From Candidatus Poribacteria bacterium (GTDB lineage: Bacteria; Poribacteria; WGA-4E; GCA-2687025), in NCBI GenBank assembly GCA_026004875.1, contig BPJZ01000001.1, forward strand, positions 126,001-190,000: DNA of 64,000 bases. Direction: 5' to 3'. The notes beneath the pieces are model-generated. The model was not told the DNA's origin, did no database searches, and worked only from the letters and a program-made list of their open reading frames with translations. Made by a program: the position numbers and the translations under genes. Shown here one piece after another: positions 29,201-41,316 of the stretch (positions within the stretch are counted from its first letter, which is position 1; every line of letters starts with the position of its first letter).

Positions 29201-30069
29201 GCCCTCGTCTCCGTCGAGCTGCGCGGAATCCGTATCTGATCCTCCTGGTGCCGGCGCTGGTTTGGCTAGTGGTATTCTTTTTGATCCCACTGGGGATGGT
29301 CTTTCTGTACAGCTTTCAGACGCGCAACCCGGACGGCACGATCGCCTGGACGTTCCAGCTGGGGAACTACCTGCGCCTGCTTCGGCCCCTCCAAGATGAG
29401 TTTCCGCCCAACTACGTGGTGATCATCCTCCGTTCGCTCTGGATGGCCGCGTTGACGACGTTCCTTTGCTTGCTCATCGGCTACCCGTTTGCCTACGGGC
29501 TGGCCCGTTCCTCCCTGCGTTGGCGGAACACGCTAGTGTTGCTGGTGGTCATTCCCTTTTGGACCAACTTTCTGATTCGGACCTACGCCTGGCGGTTTCT
29601 GTTGTGGCGGAGAGGGCTGTTCGACACTCTGGCCCAGGGGTTGGGGCTGGGCGAGTTCGTCCTTCACGGCACCCCGACAGCGGTCGTTATCGGCCTGGTT
29701 TACGGTTATCTGCCCTTCATGATCCTGCCGCTTTACATCACACTGGAACGGATGGACCGTTCGCTGATCGAGGCGGCCTACGATCTAGGGGCCAGCCCTT
29801 GGCGGGCCTTCTGGCGTGTGACGGTTCCGCTGAGCCGGCCGGGGATTATCGCCGGCAGCGTGCTCGTGTTCATCCCCAGCGCCAGCGCGTTTGTGACCCC
29901 CAAGCTGTTGGGCGGGGCGAAGTCCATGATGCTGGGCGAGTTGGTGGAGATGCAGTTTAAGGCGGTCCGGGACTGGCCATTTGGCTCCGCCGCTGGGTTT
30001 GTTCTGATGGCTCTCGTGTTGTTGCTGGTGGCGCTTTACTTCCGAGCCGTCGGCGCCGAGGAGTTCTAA
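29197..30069 (+). CDS. potB: Spermidine/putrescine-type ABC permease PotB
   Basis: A 290-residue inner-membrane permease with six predicted helices. The cytoplasmic EAA loop is EAAYDLGASPWRAFWRVTVP at about residue 190, followed by LSRPGIIAG. The first helix follows a basic N-terminus (RLRRAARNPY). It is translationally coupled to potA (ATGA overlap). The usual second permease (potC) and binding protein (potD) are absent: the next gene is on the opposite strand only 7 bases away. They may be elsewhere or lost. Confidence 0.87.
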   Translation: MSPRLRRAARNPYLILLVPALVWLVVFFLIPLGMVFLYSFQTRNPDGTIAWTFQLGNYLRLLRPLQDEFPPNYVVIILRSLWMAALTTFLCLLIGYPFAYGLARSSLRWRNTLVLLVVIPFWTNFLIRTYAWRFLLWRRGLFDTLAQGLGLGEFVLHGTPTAVVIGLVYGYLPFMILPLYITLERMDRSLIEAAYDLGASPWRAFWRVTVPLSRPGIIAGSVLVFIPSASAFVTPKLLGGAKSMMLGELVEMQFKAVRDWPFGSAAGFVLMALVLLLVALYFRAVGAEEF

Positions 30070-30076
30070 ACCCCGG

Positions 30077-31096
30077 CTAAAAATAAAGGGTAAAGGCCAC
30101 CCGATGGGTGGTCCCCAGGTCCTCCATCGGCACAAAGCCGTAGTCCACGGCGTAGGAGCCGGTCGTGTAGCCGATCCCGGCGGAGAGCTTCGAAACCAGA
30201 TCGAAGGGGCCGTCGCTGCGGTAGCCGGCTCGGAGGGCAAAGCCGTTGCGGAAACGGTACTCCACTCCCAGCCGGAGGGCCGGTTTTTCCTCTCGGAGAA
30301 AGCGCAGGTCCAGCGCGAGGATGGCCCGGTGAGCCACCTCCTGGGGAATCGAGCCATCGGCCTCCGGGGCGATCGGAACGTCCTCCTCCCGGATCCGTTC
30401 GATCCGACGCTGATAGGCCACACCGATCTGAAAGAGGCGCGGAACGGGCGCTCGGCTTCCGTACAGCTCACCGGGGCCGCCGACGTTGCGCAGCGCCGCT
30501 CCCACCTGGAGCCCAGGAACCGGAGACTGCCAAAGCGCTCCCAGATGGATCACGTTGACCGAAGAGGACTCGTTTGGGAGCACGGCGTCCGGCTCGGAGA
30601 AGGTCAACGACTCCCGGACGATCTCCAACGCCGCTCCCGCCCGCACGTTGCGGAAGGGTCGGGTGCCAAACCCTACCTGAAAGTGACGCGTCCCGTAGGC
30701 AAAGGTCCCCTCCTCCCGATAACCCCCGTCACCGGCGGCGACGGTGTGGGGGATCTCCCCGCTCTGGAGGAGCTTTCCGCCGACGCCGAGACTCCCCCAG
30801 GTCGCCAGCGGTTGGACGAATCCAAGCCACTGGTATCGGACGCTGTCCAACCAATCGGTGTAGGAGAGCTCGGCCTGAGGGCGCTCGATCGTTCCCAGCC
30901 CGCTAGGGTTCCAGTAGAGCGCCGAGGGGTCGTCCGCGACAGCAACAAACGCACCGCCCATCGCCTCGGCACGGGCCCCGACCCCCAGGTTCAGCGCGGG
31001 CAGCGCCAACCGACCGGATCCGCGAGCTTCCCAGCTCAAAAGGCCCATGAGGCCATATGCCGCAAGCAACAGGAGTCCAAGCCGTCTGAGTCGCAT
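30077..31096 (-). CDS. porV: PorV/PorQ-family outer-membrane protein
   Basis: A 339-residue outer-membrane beta-barrel protein of the PorV/PorQ (UPF0164) type. After a signal peptide (LLLLAAYGLMGLLSW) comes the diagnostic LNLGVGARAEAMGGAFVAVA and DDPSALYWNPSGLG. Alternating beta strands end with VAFTLYF, whose terminal Phe is typical of barrels. In type 9 secretion PorV shuttles C-terminal-signal substrates. I start at ATG 31096, 11 bases after the stop of the giant upstream gene, which itself ends in a T9SS/FlgD-like domain. That pairing suggests a dedicated export partner, which is inference. Confidence 0.82.
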   Translation of the reverse strand: MRLRRLGLLLLAAYGLMGLLSWEARGSGRLALPALNLGVGARAEAMGGAFVAVADDPSALYWNPSGLGTIERPQAELSYTDWLDSVRYQWLGFVQPLATWGSLGVGGKLLQSGEIPHTVAAGDGGYREEGTFAYGTRHFQVGFGTRPFRNVRAGAALEIVRESLTFSEPDAVLPNESSSVNVIHLGALWQSPVPGLQVGAALRNVGGPGELYGSRAPVPRLFQIGVAYQRRIERIREEDVPIAPEADGSIPQEVAHRAILALDLRFLREEKPALRLGVEYRFRNGFALRAGYRSDGPFDLVSKLSAGIGYTTGSYAVDYGFVPMEDLGTTHRVAFTLYF

Positions 31097-31106
31097 CGTT
31101 CTGCCC

Positions 31107-34100
31107 TCAGCGAACCACAAACAGTTGTCCCGTCCGCCGATCGGTCGGAGCGACGATCAGGAACAGGTAGAGCCCCGACGCCACCGGGTCCCCGTTTTCG
31201 TTTCTCCCGTCCCAGGTGGCCGAGCCCGAACCGTTTGGAAGGATTCGCTTCACCCGTCGCCCGTCGAGGGTGAAGATTTCGATCCGGGCTTCGCGGGTGA
31301 GGTTCCGAAAGATCACCACGCCGTCCTGCTGGATTCGGAAGGGGTTCGGATAAACGACCACCTGATCCAGCAGGCGGGGAAGGAGTAACCGCGCCAGCCG
31401 GTAGACCCCCGGCGTCTCGATCGGCGCCGAGAGCGTTCGATCCAGTTCGTTCCGAGTGTGGGTTCCAGGAACCAGCTCCCAGCGGGCCGGTTGAAGTCGG
31501 TCGTTTAACCGGAAGAGGCGCAGGTCTTGGAGCACCTCCCCCTCGATCTGGATCGGATATCCCAACGTCAGCGTCAGCGGAACCCGGAATCGCTCCTGGT
31601 TCGAATCCACCCATCGAACGGTGTCCAGGAGTAGTTCTTCCGTCTCCGGATCGATGTGGGCCTCTGCGAGGTTTTGGTTGGCCTCCTGAACGGATCGCAA
31701 GAGGGGCTCTTCCACCGGAAGGATATCAATCCGCATCCCCGGAACGACCGCAGCCGCCGGAACAAAGACCGAGCTTTGCCGGTCGAAGCCCGCTCCGACC
31801 CGCACCGGTCCCATCGCCTCCAGAACGTTCACGACGGACCGCACCGGTCCAGCGACCGAGCCAGCGTCTAACGCGGAGCGATTCCCGCTTCCGTCCACGG
31901 CAACCACGGCGACGTAACGATCCAACCCGTCCCCTTCGGAAGGAACCAGCGTCTCGGGGAGGCTTCCCTCCTCCCATTCGACGGCAACGGCGGCCAACGC
32001 TCGATTGAGATCCGCTTCAGACTGCGGCACCCGAACGAGGACGTAAAGGCGGTACTCCCGAACGGTCGGGTCCTCATTGGGCGTCCATCGAACCCGAAGC
32101 CGCCCGCCCCGGTCAGCAGGGGCGTCGTCGGCGCGGACCCCTTGAACCGGATCGGGGGGCACATTGTCCACCGAGCGGACCGGCCCAAAAACGGAGGTCT
32201 CGGCCAGAGCGGAGTAGTTCCCGTTGGCGTCGGCAGCGACCACGGCCACGTAGTACGGAACCTCATCCCGCGCAACCGAAACCAGCGCTTGAGTCTGAGT
32301 GCGGTCGGAGACGACCTCAGCAGGGGCCTGCTCCCGCAACTGGGCCTCTTCCGGAGGCGCTGGGAAGACGAAGATTCGGTACCCCGGCAAAGTCCGGCTC
32401 TGTGTTCTGCGTGGTCCAAGAAACCCGGAGCGCCCGTCCGTTGTCGCCCGGCACGTCCTCGGCCTTGACGCCAGCGACCGGAGCGGGTGGGATGTCGTCT
32501 ACGGCGCGGACCGGACCAAAAACGGAACCGCCGCTCGGGTCTAGCGGGCTTTCGTTCCGGGCCTGGTCCACCGCTGTGATCGCAAAGTAGTAGTCCACGT
32601 TGTTCGAGGGGACCTCCAGCTCTAGCGTCGCGGCCTCTGGGCGGACCAGCTCCGAGTGGACGGGGGCCAGTCCCTGCACGCTCCGGATCGGGAACCGCTC
32701 CCGATAGACGTGATAGCGCAGGAAGTCGCGTACCTCCTGGATCGGTTGCCAGGAGAGCCGAAGTCGGTTCCCTTCGTCATTGGGCACGTCCTCCACCTTC
32801 AGCCCAAGGACCGGAGGCGGAGGAATCGCATCCAGTGTGACCCGTCGTTGAGCCGTCGCGATCGTCTCGTTCCCGTAAGCGTCCCGGACTCGAACCGTCA
32901 AGGGGACTTCGGTCAGCTGATCCCCTTCCTGCACAACGTAGACACCGGTGTAGACGCCGTCGTCGGCGGTTTCGTCTTCCCCCGTTCCATCGTCAAAGAG
33001 GGGCAGTTGGAGCCGCTCGGTTCCCAGGTCGAAGGTCGCCGTCCCGTCCGGCTCGCTGACCACCCGAACGACCAACCGCTCGCCGAGTCGAAGCGGGCGA
33101 TCGCCGTTATGGGTGACCGATTGAATCGCTGGCCCTTGGGTATCTACGGCGACAGGGAGCGAAGAGACGGCTTCGGCGACGTTTCCGGCCGAGTCGGTCA
33201 ACCGAACGTGGACCAGCTCAGTGATCGTCGGGTCGGACGGGGTGATCTGGGTGGCGCCTACGTAGACGCCGTCGCCTGCGACCTCATCGTCCTGGGCCCC
33301 GGTGTCGTAAAGGGGCACCTCGCTCCGGAGCCCAGGCACACTGAAGAAGGCCTGTGCTCCCGGCTCCCCACGGACGGTGACGATCAGCCGTGCGCCGGGA
33401 GTCAACACCTCGACTCCGTTATGCTGGACCGACTCGATCAAGGGGGGCGTCGTGTCCAATCGGACGGGGCGAGGAAGCTCCCGCTGAGCTCGATTTCCTA
33501 CCGCGTCTTCAAGCAAGACGGTAACCCGCGCGGCCTCGGCCCGATCCCCCGGTTGAACGCGATAGACTCCAACGTACAGCCCGTCATCAGGGTTTCCGTC
33601 CTCGTGGGCTCCGTCGTCCAAGAGGACGCCGGAGACCAAGAAGTTCCCCTCTTGGAGCTCGAACCGCCCGATCAACCCCGGCTCAGAACGGACAACAATT
33701 CGGAGCTCCTCCCCTGCCCGAAGAGCCCGGACCGCCGAATGCTCCGCCGAAAGGATCGTTGGCGGCAGTGTGTCCAGCACAACTGGCGGCCCCACCGGCA
33801 GTAGCCCTCGCCAACCGCTGGGGGCCTCCAGAGAGAGCAACACCGGCTCTCCCTGAGTCCAGTCCCCTTCCCGAACGGTGTAGGTCCCCTGCCAGAGGCC
33901 GTCTTGAAAGCTCATCGGAACTGTTCGGCGAGCGGCGCTCAGCTCCGCCCGAACGGTCCAGTCCGCGGGGACTGCAACCCGTACGGTGAACGACTCGCCC
34001 TGGCCAAGCGGTCGCTCGGCGGTGTGGTGCGCGTCCGGCACGCGTACCGCTCCAATTCGATACTCCGACCCTGCTGGAGCGGAGACCCGAACCAACAAGG

Positions 34101-37100
34101 AGCCGGCCAACGGCCAAACAACCCCACTTTGGAGGCCGTCCGTAGTCAGGACCGGCTCAAAGGGAATCGGCCGGCGGAAGGCGTCCTGCAACTCAACGGT
34201 CGGCGGTTCTCCCCGAATCCGTTCGATCGAGAGGAGACCGATTCCCGACGCCGGGCCGGAGGGGTCCAACCGGAAAAGATCGGAATCCCCCTCGCGAGAG
34301 ATGGCCCCGTAAGTCCATTCGGCGCTGCTCAGGGAAACGGCCCTTGTCGGATCGTCGTTCGGCTCGCGCTCCCAGATCGTCCCGTCCACGACGGGACGCC
34401 AAGAAAGCGTGTAGGGAACTTCGGGGGCAGGAACCACCTCCGCCCAGAGGGCTTCCGTTTGGAAGCGAGCGCGGAAACGAGCGGTAGGCTGTTCCGGGCT
34501 CAACGTCGCCTCGGCCAATGGAAGACGCGTGCCGTCCGGAGCCTCGATCCAAAGGGCGACCGTTCCGGCGCCACTGCTCAGCGGTTGCTGGACGGCCAGC
34601 TCCCACGAGGTCTCCCGGTCCGGAACGAGAAGGCGGAACCAGTCGCGGTCTCCCGGACGGTTGGCAACGCCGAGGAGCTCCCTCTCCCCCCCGTTCAGGA
34701 CTGTAGGTCGCGAGGGATCATCGTTGGGCTCCAGTTCGCGGGGCACGCCGTCTTGAGCAGGACGCCAGAGCAGCGTATAGGGAGCTTCCTGGGCCGGGAT
34801 GACCTCCACCCAGAGAGCCGCCGTCTGAAACCCAGACCGCACCCGGAAGGTGGACAGTTGAGGGCCCAGCGTCGCGGTCGTGAACAGTTGCCGCTCGCCG
34901 TTGGGAAGCTCCGTCCAGACGGTAACGGCGCTGCTGCCGGAGGCCAGCGGCTGAAGAAGGACCAGCTCCCAAGCCGCCGAAGGATCACGCGCCGGAAGCC
35001 GAAACCAGTCCCGATCGTCGGGACGATTGCCGCTTCCGGAGAGTTCCACCGTTCCTTCGCCAAAGGGAGTCGCTTCGATCGAACGATCGTTCGGCTCAAC
35101 CTCAAGGGAGAAGCGCGGATGGTTCGGAGAAAGGCGGACGGTGAGCTGATACGGCCCCTGGTCCCCCGTGACTTGGAGGAGATAGGTTCCAGCGCTCAGT
35201 CCCACAGAGACGGCGTTCAAGCTCCGCTCCAGGCCGATAACCGTTGTTCGCGTTATCGGCTCGCCCGTCGCACTCCCGAGGACCGGCACGACCTCCGCAT
35301 GCGCTGTCCCTGGGGCCTGTCGCTCCAGGATGACCGTAAGGATCCCTTCGGAGAGCAGCTCCAGCCGGAACCGGTCCAGATCGGCGCTATCGCGGAGGCT
35401 CCCCCGGACGGGCACCGTTGGTGCGATCGACTGGGCGGTGACCGGGTCTTCGTTTGGCTCCTGTTCTGGGACCCAAAGGGGTTCTACCTGAAAGCGCTGA
35501 ACCAACCGTCGGGACGGGTCGGCGGCGGGCTCCACCTGAAAGACGTGCTCGCCGGGCTGAAGCCCGCTCAGGAGCACCTCCGGCGATCGAGTGGACCGAG
35601 CGTTCCCCCCGTCCAGACGGTATCGGAACACCTCTACGGGCTCCCCCTCCCAAGTGCGCGACCAACGGAAAAACGCCGCGCTCCCTCGCACCACCCCCAC
35701 CGGAGCGACCAGAAAAGAGAACGGAGCGTCCGCAAGGGCGGGAAGGTCGGCAAACGACTGAACCGGACCGAAATGGCTCGCCGGCCCGAGGGCCGACTCG
35801 TTGCCCGTCTGGTCGCGCGCCGTGACGGCGACGTACAGGTCCGTCCCGTCCGCGGGGGCCGGAACGTCTAGGAGCGTCAGGGATCGCGCCGGCGAGACCG
35901 CCACAGGAGGAACCTCCGCCGGAACCGGCCCCTCCGAAAACGGTTGGACGGAAAGGTAAACGCGATACTCGGCGAAGTCGGCCGCCGGAGACGGGCTCCA
36001 CCGGACCGTGATCGTCCCCCCGTCGTCGTTTGGGCGATCGAAGGCGAGGACCCCCTCGATCGGCGAGGGGGGGAGGTTGTCCAGCGCTTGAACCGGGCCG
36101 GCGACGGACCCACCGGCGCCCAACTGGATCGGACTGCGGTTGCCTGCCCGATCCACCGCAACCACAGCCACAAAGACGGGCCGGTCTGATGGAGCCTCCA
36201 GCAACGCCTCGGTCTCTTGTCGGTTGAGCAGGGAGCGAGGAAGCGGCGTCATCCCCCTCGACGGAGACGATCGCCAGCTCACTGAGGTACAACCTCGTAG
36301 CGGACAAAGTCGGGGGCGGTTGTCGGCTCCCAGCGGAGCCGCAGGAAGCCCCCCTCGTCGCCGGGCAGGTCCTCAGCCTGAACGCCTTGGATCGGAGCCG
36401 GCGAAACGGCATCTACGGCGATCGGAACTGAGGCGGAGCGACGGGCCTCGGTTCCGGTCGGCTTCCGGAGGACCACTTCAACCCGTCCGCCATAAAGCTG
36501 GTCCCCCTCGGCGACCTCGTAGAACCCGGCGTAGACACCGTCCCCTGGCGTCTCGTCTAGAGTGCCGTCGTCGCTCATGGGAAGGTTGTCGCGATAGACG
36601 CTCCCGTCGGGGGCGATCAGCCGAAAGAACGCGGTGGCCTCCAGGCTCCCCCGCACAGTGACCAGGAGCCGCTCTCCGGCGCGGAGCGGACGGGTCGCGT
36701 CGTGGACGACCTCCTCGATTCGAGCCGGGGCGGCGTCTACCCGCACCGGAAGGGCCGCCTCTACAGCGGTCCGGTTCCCGGCCAGGTCGCGGAGCTCGGC
36801 CTGCACGCGCCCGCTTCGGAGAAAATCGCCCGGTCGAACCGTGTAGCTCCCCGCGTAGTGTCCATCTCCGGCCTCTCCGTCTGCGTGTCGGCCGTCATCA
36901 AAGAGAGGAAGCGGCCCTCGGAAGATCTCTCCTTCTTCTGTCAGCAGGAAGAAGCTTCCAGTGGCTCCGCGCTCGCCGGTCAGACGCACTAAAAGCCGGG
37001 TTCCTTCAGTCAGCAGCGCCGTGCCGTCGTGGCCGACCGACTCAACGACGGGTGGCGTGACGTCGAGCGTCACCGGCTCCGGAAGCGTCAGGCGCGTCTC

Positions 37101-40100
37101 GTTTTCCGCCGTGTCCCTCAACAGGACTTGGACCCTGCCGTTCTCTAAGAAGGAGCTTTCGTCTACCGGATACCGCCCGACATACAGGCCGGCCTCCTCC
37201 TCTGGGAGCGGAAGGGCCGCTCGAAAGGCGACCCCTTCGGCGGTGAGGAGGTCGAACGTCCCGCTCAACCCCGGCTCGGCGCGGACCTGGACGGTCAGCG
37301 TTGCCCCAAGACCCAGCGGAGCTTGCTGGGCGTTGTGAGCCGCCTCCTGAATCTGCGGAGGCACAGTGTCAATCCGGTAGCCGGTCGGGGAGAGAAGCCG
37401 ATAGCTCAGCTCTCCATCCCGAAGGCGCAGGAGGACTCGTCGCCTCTCGCCATCCAAGCCCTCAGCGACCTGAAGGCTGCCCTCGTACTGACCCGATCGG
37501 GTCTCCGAAAGCGGCGCCGGACCGCTAAGCGGAGTCCCGTCCTCGCCGGCCCAGAGGGCCTCAACCTGCCGACCGGGGGACCAGGTAACCCGAACGGTTA
37601 CCGACTCCCCCGCCCTTAACGTCGATCGGCCTTGAGCCTCCAGGCCGGGAACTAACGTTGCAGCAACCCGATAGCTCCCCTCCCCGCCCTCTCCCTGGAG
37701 AAGGAGTCGCACCGAGGCGCCGGAGAGAAGCGCTTGCAAGTCGATCGGCTCGGCGGACCGCGCCTCGGCCAACGGCGTCCCGTCCAGGGCGATGATCCCC
37801 GCGGACAGCTCCGCGTTTCCCACGATCGGCTCCACGCGAACCAAAAGGTAGCCCTGTCTCCCCACCGTCAGCCGGTACCGATCCAGATCGCGAGGCTTGT
37901 CCAAGGCCCCCACCGCCGGCCGATCCAGCAACAGATCGGTCTCCTGACCGCTCCGATCGTTCGGCTCCACCTCTCGGGTTCCAGAAGGGGTCCCCCGAGA
38001 GACGCGGAGGCCATAAAAGGTCGACGAAGAGGCCAAAGCGCTCGCCTCCAATCGATAGGTTCCAGCCCGCAGGCGAAGCTCTCGGCGTCGTCCTAGGGCG
38101 CCTCCCTCCCCGACCCACTCGGCAACCAAAAGATCGGGCTCCTGAATCAGTCGCCATAGAATCTCCGTTCGCCCGGAGCCGGAAACGGCCTCTAAGAGCA
38201 GGTCGCTCGTCTCGTCAAGACTCCACCGGTAGGTGTCCTGCCCCTCGGCCTGCCCGAAGCGAACCTCCGGCGACTCTCCCAGGAGAAACCGCCCGCTGGT
38301 CGTCTCGTTGGGCTCCCTCTCAAAGGAAAGCCCAGGGAGTCGAAACCCAACCAACGTCAATCGCCCTTCTCCGCTGAGGAGAAGCTCAGAATCGTCGTCG
38401 CTAGCCCAAAGCGTCGCCGCCTGACCCGCCTCCACCGGTGCGGTGCCGATCATCGAGCCGTCCCGGAGCAGTTGAGCCGTGAAGCTTCCTTCGAGCGCTT
38501 CCAGCAAAAACACGACGCCTCCAGCTCCGCTGCCGCGCCAGAGGAACCGCCCCGTCTTGAAGACCGTCCAGGGAAGACCGGATTCTAAAGGAACCGGGCT
38601 TGAGATGTCCTGGGGAGGAACGAGCGCCTCCGGCGCAACGGCAATCTGTGCCGAAGCCCGAACCGTTCCGCCGGAGTCGAGCAGCTCAACGCGATGGTCG
38701 CCGGGCTGGAGCCCCTCCAAGAGCGCCCAACCACCTTCCAGCGCTCGCGCGGGACCGCCGTCCAACCGCAGTCGGACCACACCGCCGTGCTGGAACAGAT
38801 CCCAGGCGATCGGCACCCGACCGGTTCGGACCGTTCCCGTCGGCAGATAGAGTCCGTTCACCGCTGGAGACTCCGCAAGCTCTGGCCTTGGAGCGATCGG
38901 ACCGGCGACCGACTCCGACCCAAGCGCCGACTCGTTGCCGGCGCGGTCCACCGCCGTCACGGCGAGAAAGTACTCCTGCGCCGGGTCCAGGCCGGAGAGG
39001 TCGGCAACCGTCCAGAAGGAATAGGGAAGCTCTACTACCGGCGAGCGTCCTGCCGTCGTCGCAATCGGCTCAACGTCAAGATAAAGGCGATAAGTAGAAA
39101 AGTCCGGAACGACAACCGGCTGCCAACGGGCAAGGAGCGTTCCTCCCAAATCCCAAGGCCGATCGAGAAGCTGAACCCCCCGAACCGGCTGGGGCGGTCG
39201 GTTGTCCGCCGCCACCACCGGACCAGCCGTGGACTGAGTCCCAAGTCCGGAAGGGTTGCCGGCGCGATCCACCGCCACCACTGCAAGGAACCACTCCCGC
39301 TCCGCCTCGGGCACCGGAACGCTTGTCTGCGTTCGGGAGGTGGTAACGACCGGCTGCAAACCGGCAACGGAACCGATCGGTTCCGGAGAGAGATAAACCC
39401 AGTACTCCGCAAGATCGACCGCCGGTGAGGGGTCCCAACGGGCCTCCAGACTGAGCCCTTCATCCCCTGGCGTGTCGGAGGCGACCAGACCGGAGACCGG
39501 TGCAGGCGGCACGCCGTCCAGCGTTACCGGCGGCGCCAGCGTCAGGACGCTCTCCGATCCATCCGGAGCGACCACCCGGACGGCCAAGGAGAGATCAAAG
39601 AACTGATCCTGAGCGGAAACAGTGTAAGTCCCCAGGTAGCTTCCGTCTCCGGCTGTGGGGTCCCCGTGGGTGCCGTCGTCGTAAAGGGGAACCGTCCGCC
39701 CGTCTGGCCCTAAAAGGAGTTCGGCCCGCATCCCCGGCGGAGCGGTCGCGCGGACGGTCAGCCGTTCGCCCCGCCGAAGCGGACGCGTCGCGTCGTGAGA
39801 GGCTTCTAGGACGCCGGGGACCTCAAGCGCGGCAGAGAGCCGATACCCCTCCCTGGGGGAGACCTCCCCCTCAGGAACCAGCTCGACGTAATAGACTCCA
39901 GGGGTCGCTACCGCCCGGAGGGTGTCGGTGGGCCGCTCAGGCGCCGTCGTCAGTTCGCCGAGGAGTTGAAGCATCTCCGAGAGGAGCCGAAGCCGAGTCC
40001 GCCCGACCGCCCCATCTCGTTCCAGCGTGAGAGACAAAACCCCGCTCTGCGGAACCGTCACCTGAAACCGGTCCAGGTCGTCGGCGGACCAGTGGGTCCC

Positions 40101-41316
40101 CAAGATGGGAACGCCAGGCTGCAGGGCCTGAAGGGTGGTCGGGCGCAGGGCTAGGTCGGGACTGTTCGGCTCCACCTCAGGAACCGCCGGAACAGGCACG
40201 TCCAGAACCCGGAACCGAAGCACGTAAGGGACTCCAGAGGCCTCTTCGGAGCGAATGCGAATCAACACCTCGCCGGGGGCAAGGCCAGCCTCGGTCCAAT
40301 CGAACTGGGCATTCTCCGGAGCAGCGTTCAGGCGCCCGACCTGGCGGCTCACAAGCGGCTGCCTCCCGGCGAACAGCTCCGCTGTCGTGGTGCCGGAATC
40401 GCCCAGCCGGCTCAGCTCAACTCCGAGCCATCGGGGCTGGGGCGCCTCCAAGATCAGGCGGAAGTAGTCCGTATCGCCTGGGGCGTCGCTGGTGCCGAAC
40501 AGCGTGACGATCGGCTGGCCCTCCGGTAGGCGCACCTCGCGGGCTTGAGCCGGGGGTACCGTTTGGCTCCAGATCGGCGTAGGCCTGCGGGGAGAAGGTG
40601 AGTGGCTGAACGGTCAAGGCATAACGTGCCGAGAGAAAAATGTTGTCAAAGTTGGGAGCAATCTCAACAGCATAGACCGCGGGACCCACCCCAACGTCCA
40701 CAACCGCGCTTAACTGTCGAGGGCCCGAGGCTCCACCGATCTCTTCCTCCACAAGGATCACCGTTCCCCGTTGAACTGTGATCTGGATCGGGGTTGTCTC
40801 CGGACTGACAGCCTCCCTAAACCGCACCATGACGGCTAAGCGGTCTGCACCAGGGGGAAGCGTAAGGCGGTATCGGTCGGGACCGCCTCCCACGTCGGAT
40901 ATTCCGGTAATCGTTGTTAAGAGGGCTAGAACATTTGCGGTCTCTTCGGTGTTGTTGAGCTCCTCCTCGAAGGCCTCCGCTTCTAGGACAATGAACCGCG
41001 CCGTTGCGGGGGTTGGGTCGACCTCTCCGCGGGCGTCGAAGGCGGCCACCTCGACGGTATGCTCGCCCGGCGTCAGCCCAAAGAGGGCCTGGTATAGCGC
41101 CGTCGTGAACTGTTCCTGGCCGTCCACGCGGAGCCGATAGCCGATGATCGGCGCGTCCGGGCCCTCAGGGATACCCTCCCACCAGAGGAGCACGTCCCGC
41201 TGAAGGATTTCACCGGTAGGGGGGTCTAGAAGACGGGTCTCCGGCGCGGCCTGAGCGACCAGCGTTCCAAGGAACAGGGCCAACCAGCAGCCGATGGCAC
41301 AGCGGAGCGATCCCAT
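31107..41316 (-). CDS. Giant modular secreted protein (PPC, Ig-like and FN3 repeats, FlgD/T9SS-like C-terminus), frameshifted
   Basis: About 3,400 residues after removal of four extra bases: in the runs 40552-40556, 36253-36257 and 32382-32385, and in the doublet 36291-36292. Each repair restores conserved module sequence. Architecture: signal peptide (about 1-22), eight PPC-type modules marked by E-x-EPN(D/E), nine Ig-like modules ending in DGxYxGxY, seven FN3-like modules with D-x-PGD followed by (E)Y(R/W)VYLS, and a C-terminal FlgD-Ig/T9SS-sorting-like domain (VVYPNPFR, IFTLDGRRVKRI, WDGRNENGDPVASGLYLFLI). Likely a surface or extracellular adhesin or scaffold; no enzyme domain recognised. 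Its ATG overlaps the pyrG TGA by one base. The PorV-like gene follows 10 bases downstream. Confidence 0.8.

Noticed and set aside
30104-31273. 389-residue open frame antisense to the PorV-like gene
   Set aside because: The sense strand has a clear signal peptide and family motif; the antisense product resembles nothing.
33904-35871. 655-residue open frame antisense to the giant secreted gene
   Set aside because: It mirrors the repeat codons of the sense gene, has no recognisable domain and is rich in Arg, Pro and Gly as expected for a shadow frame in GC-rich DNA.
31107-41316. Possible CRISPR or tandem DNA repeats
   Set aside because: The repetition is at protein level between modules of about 100 residues; there are no short identical direct repeats with spacers.
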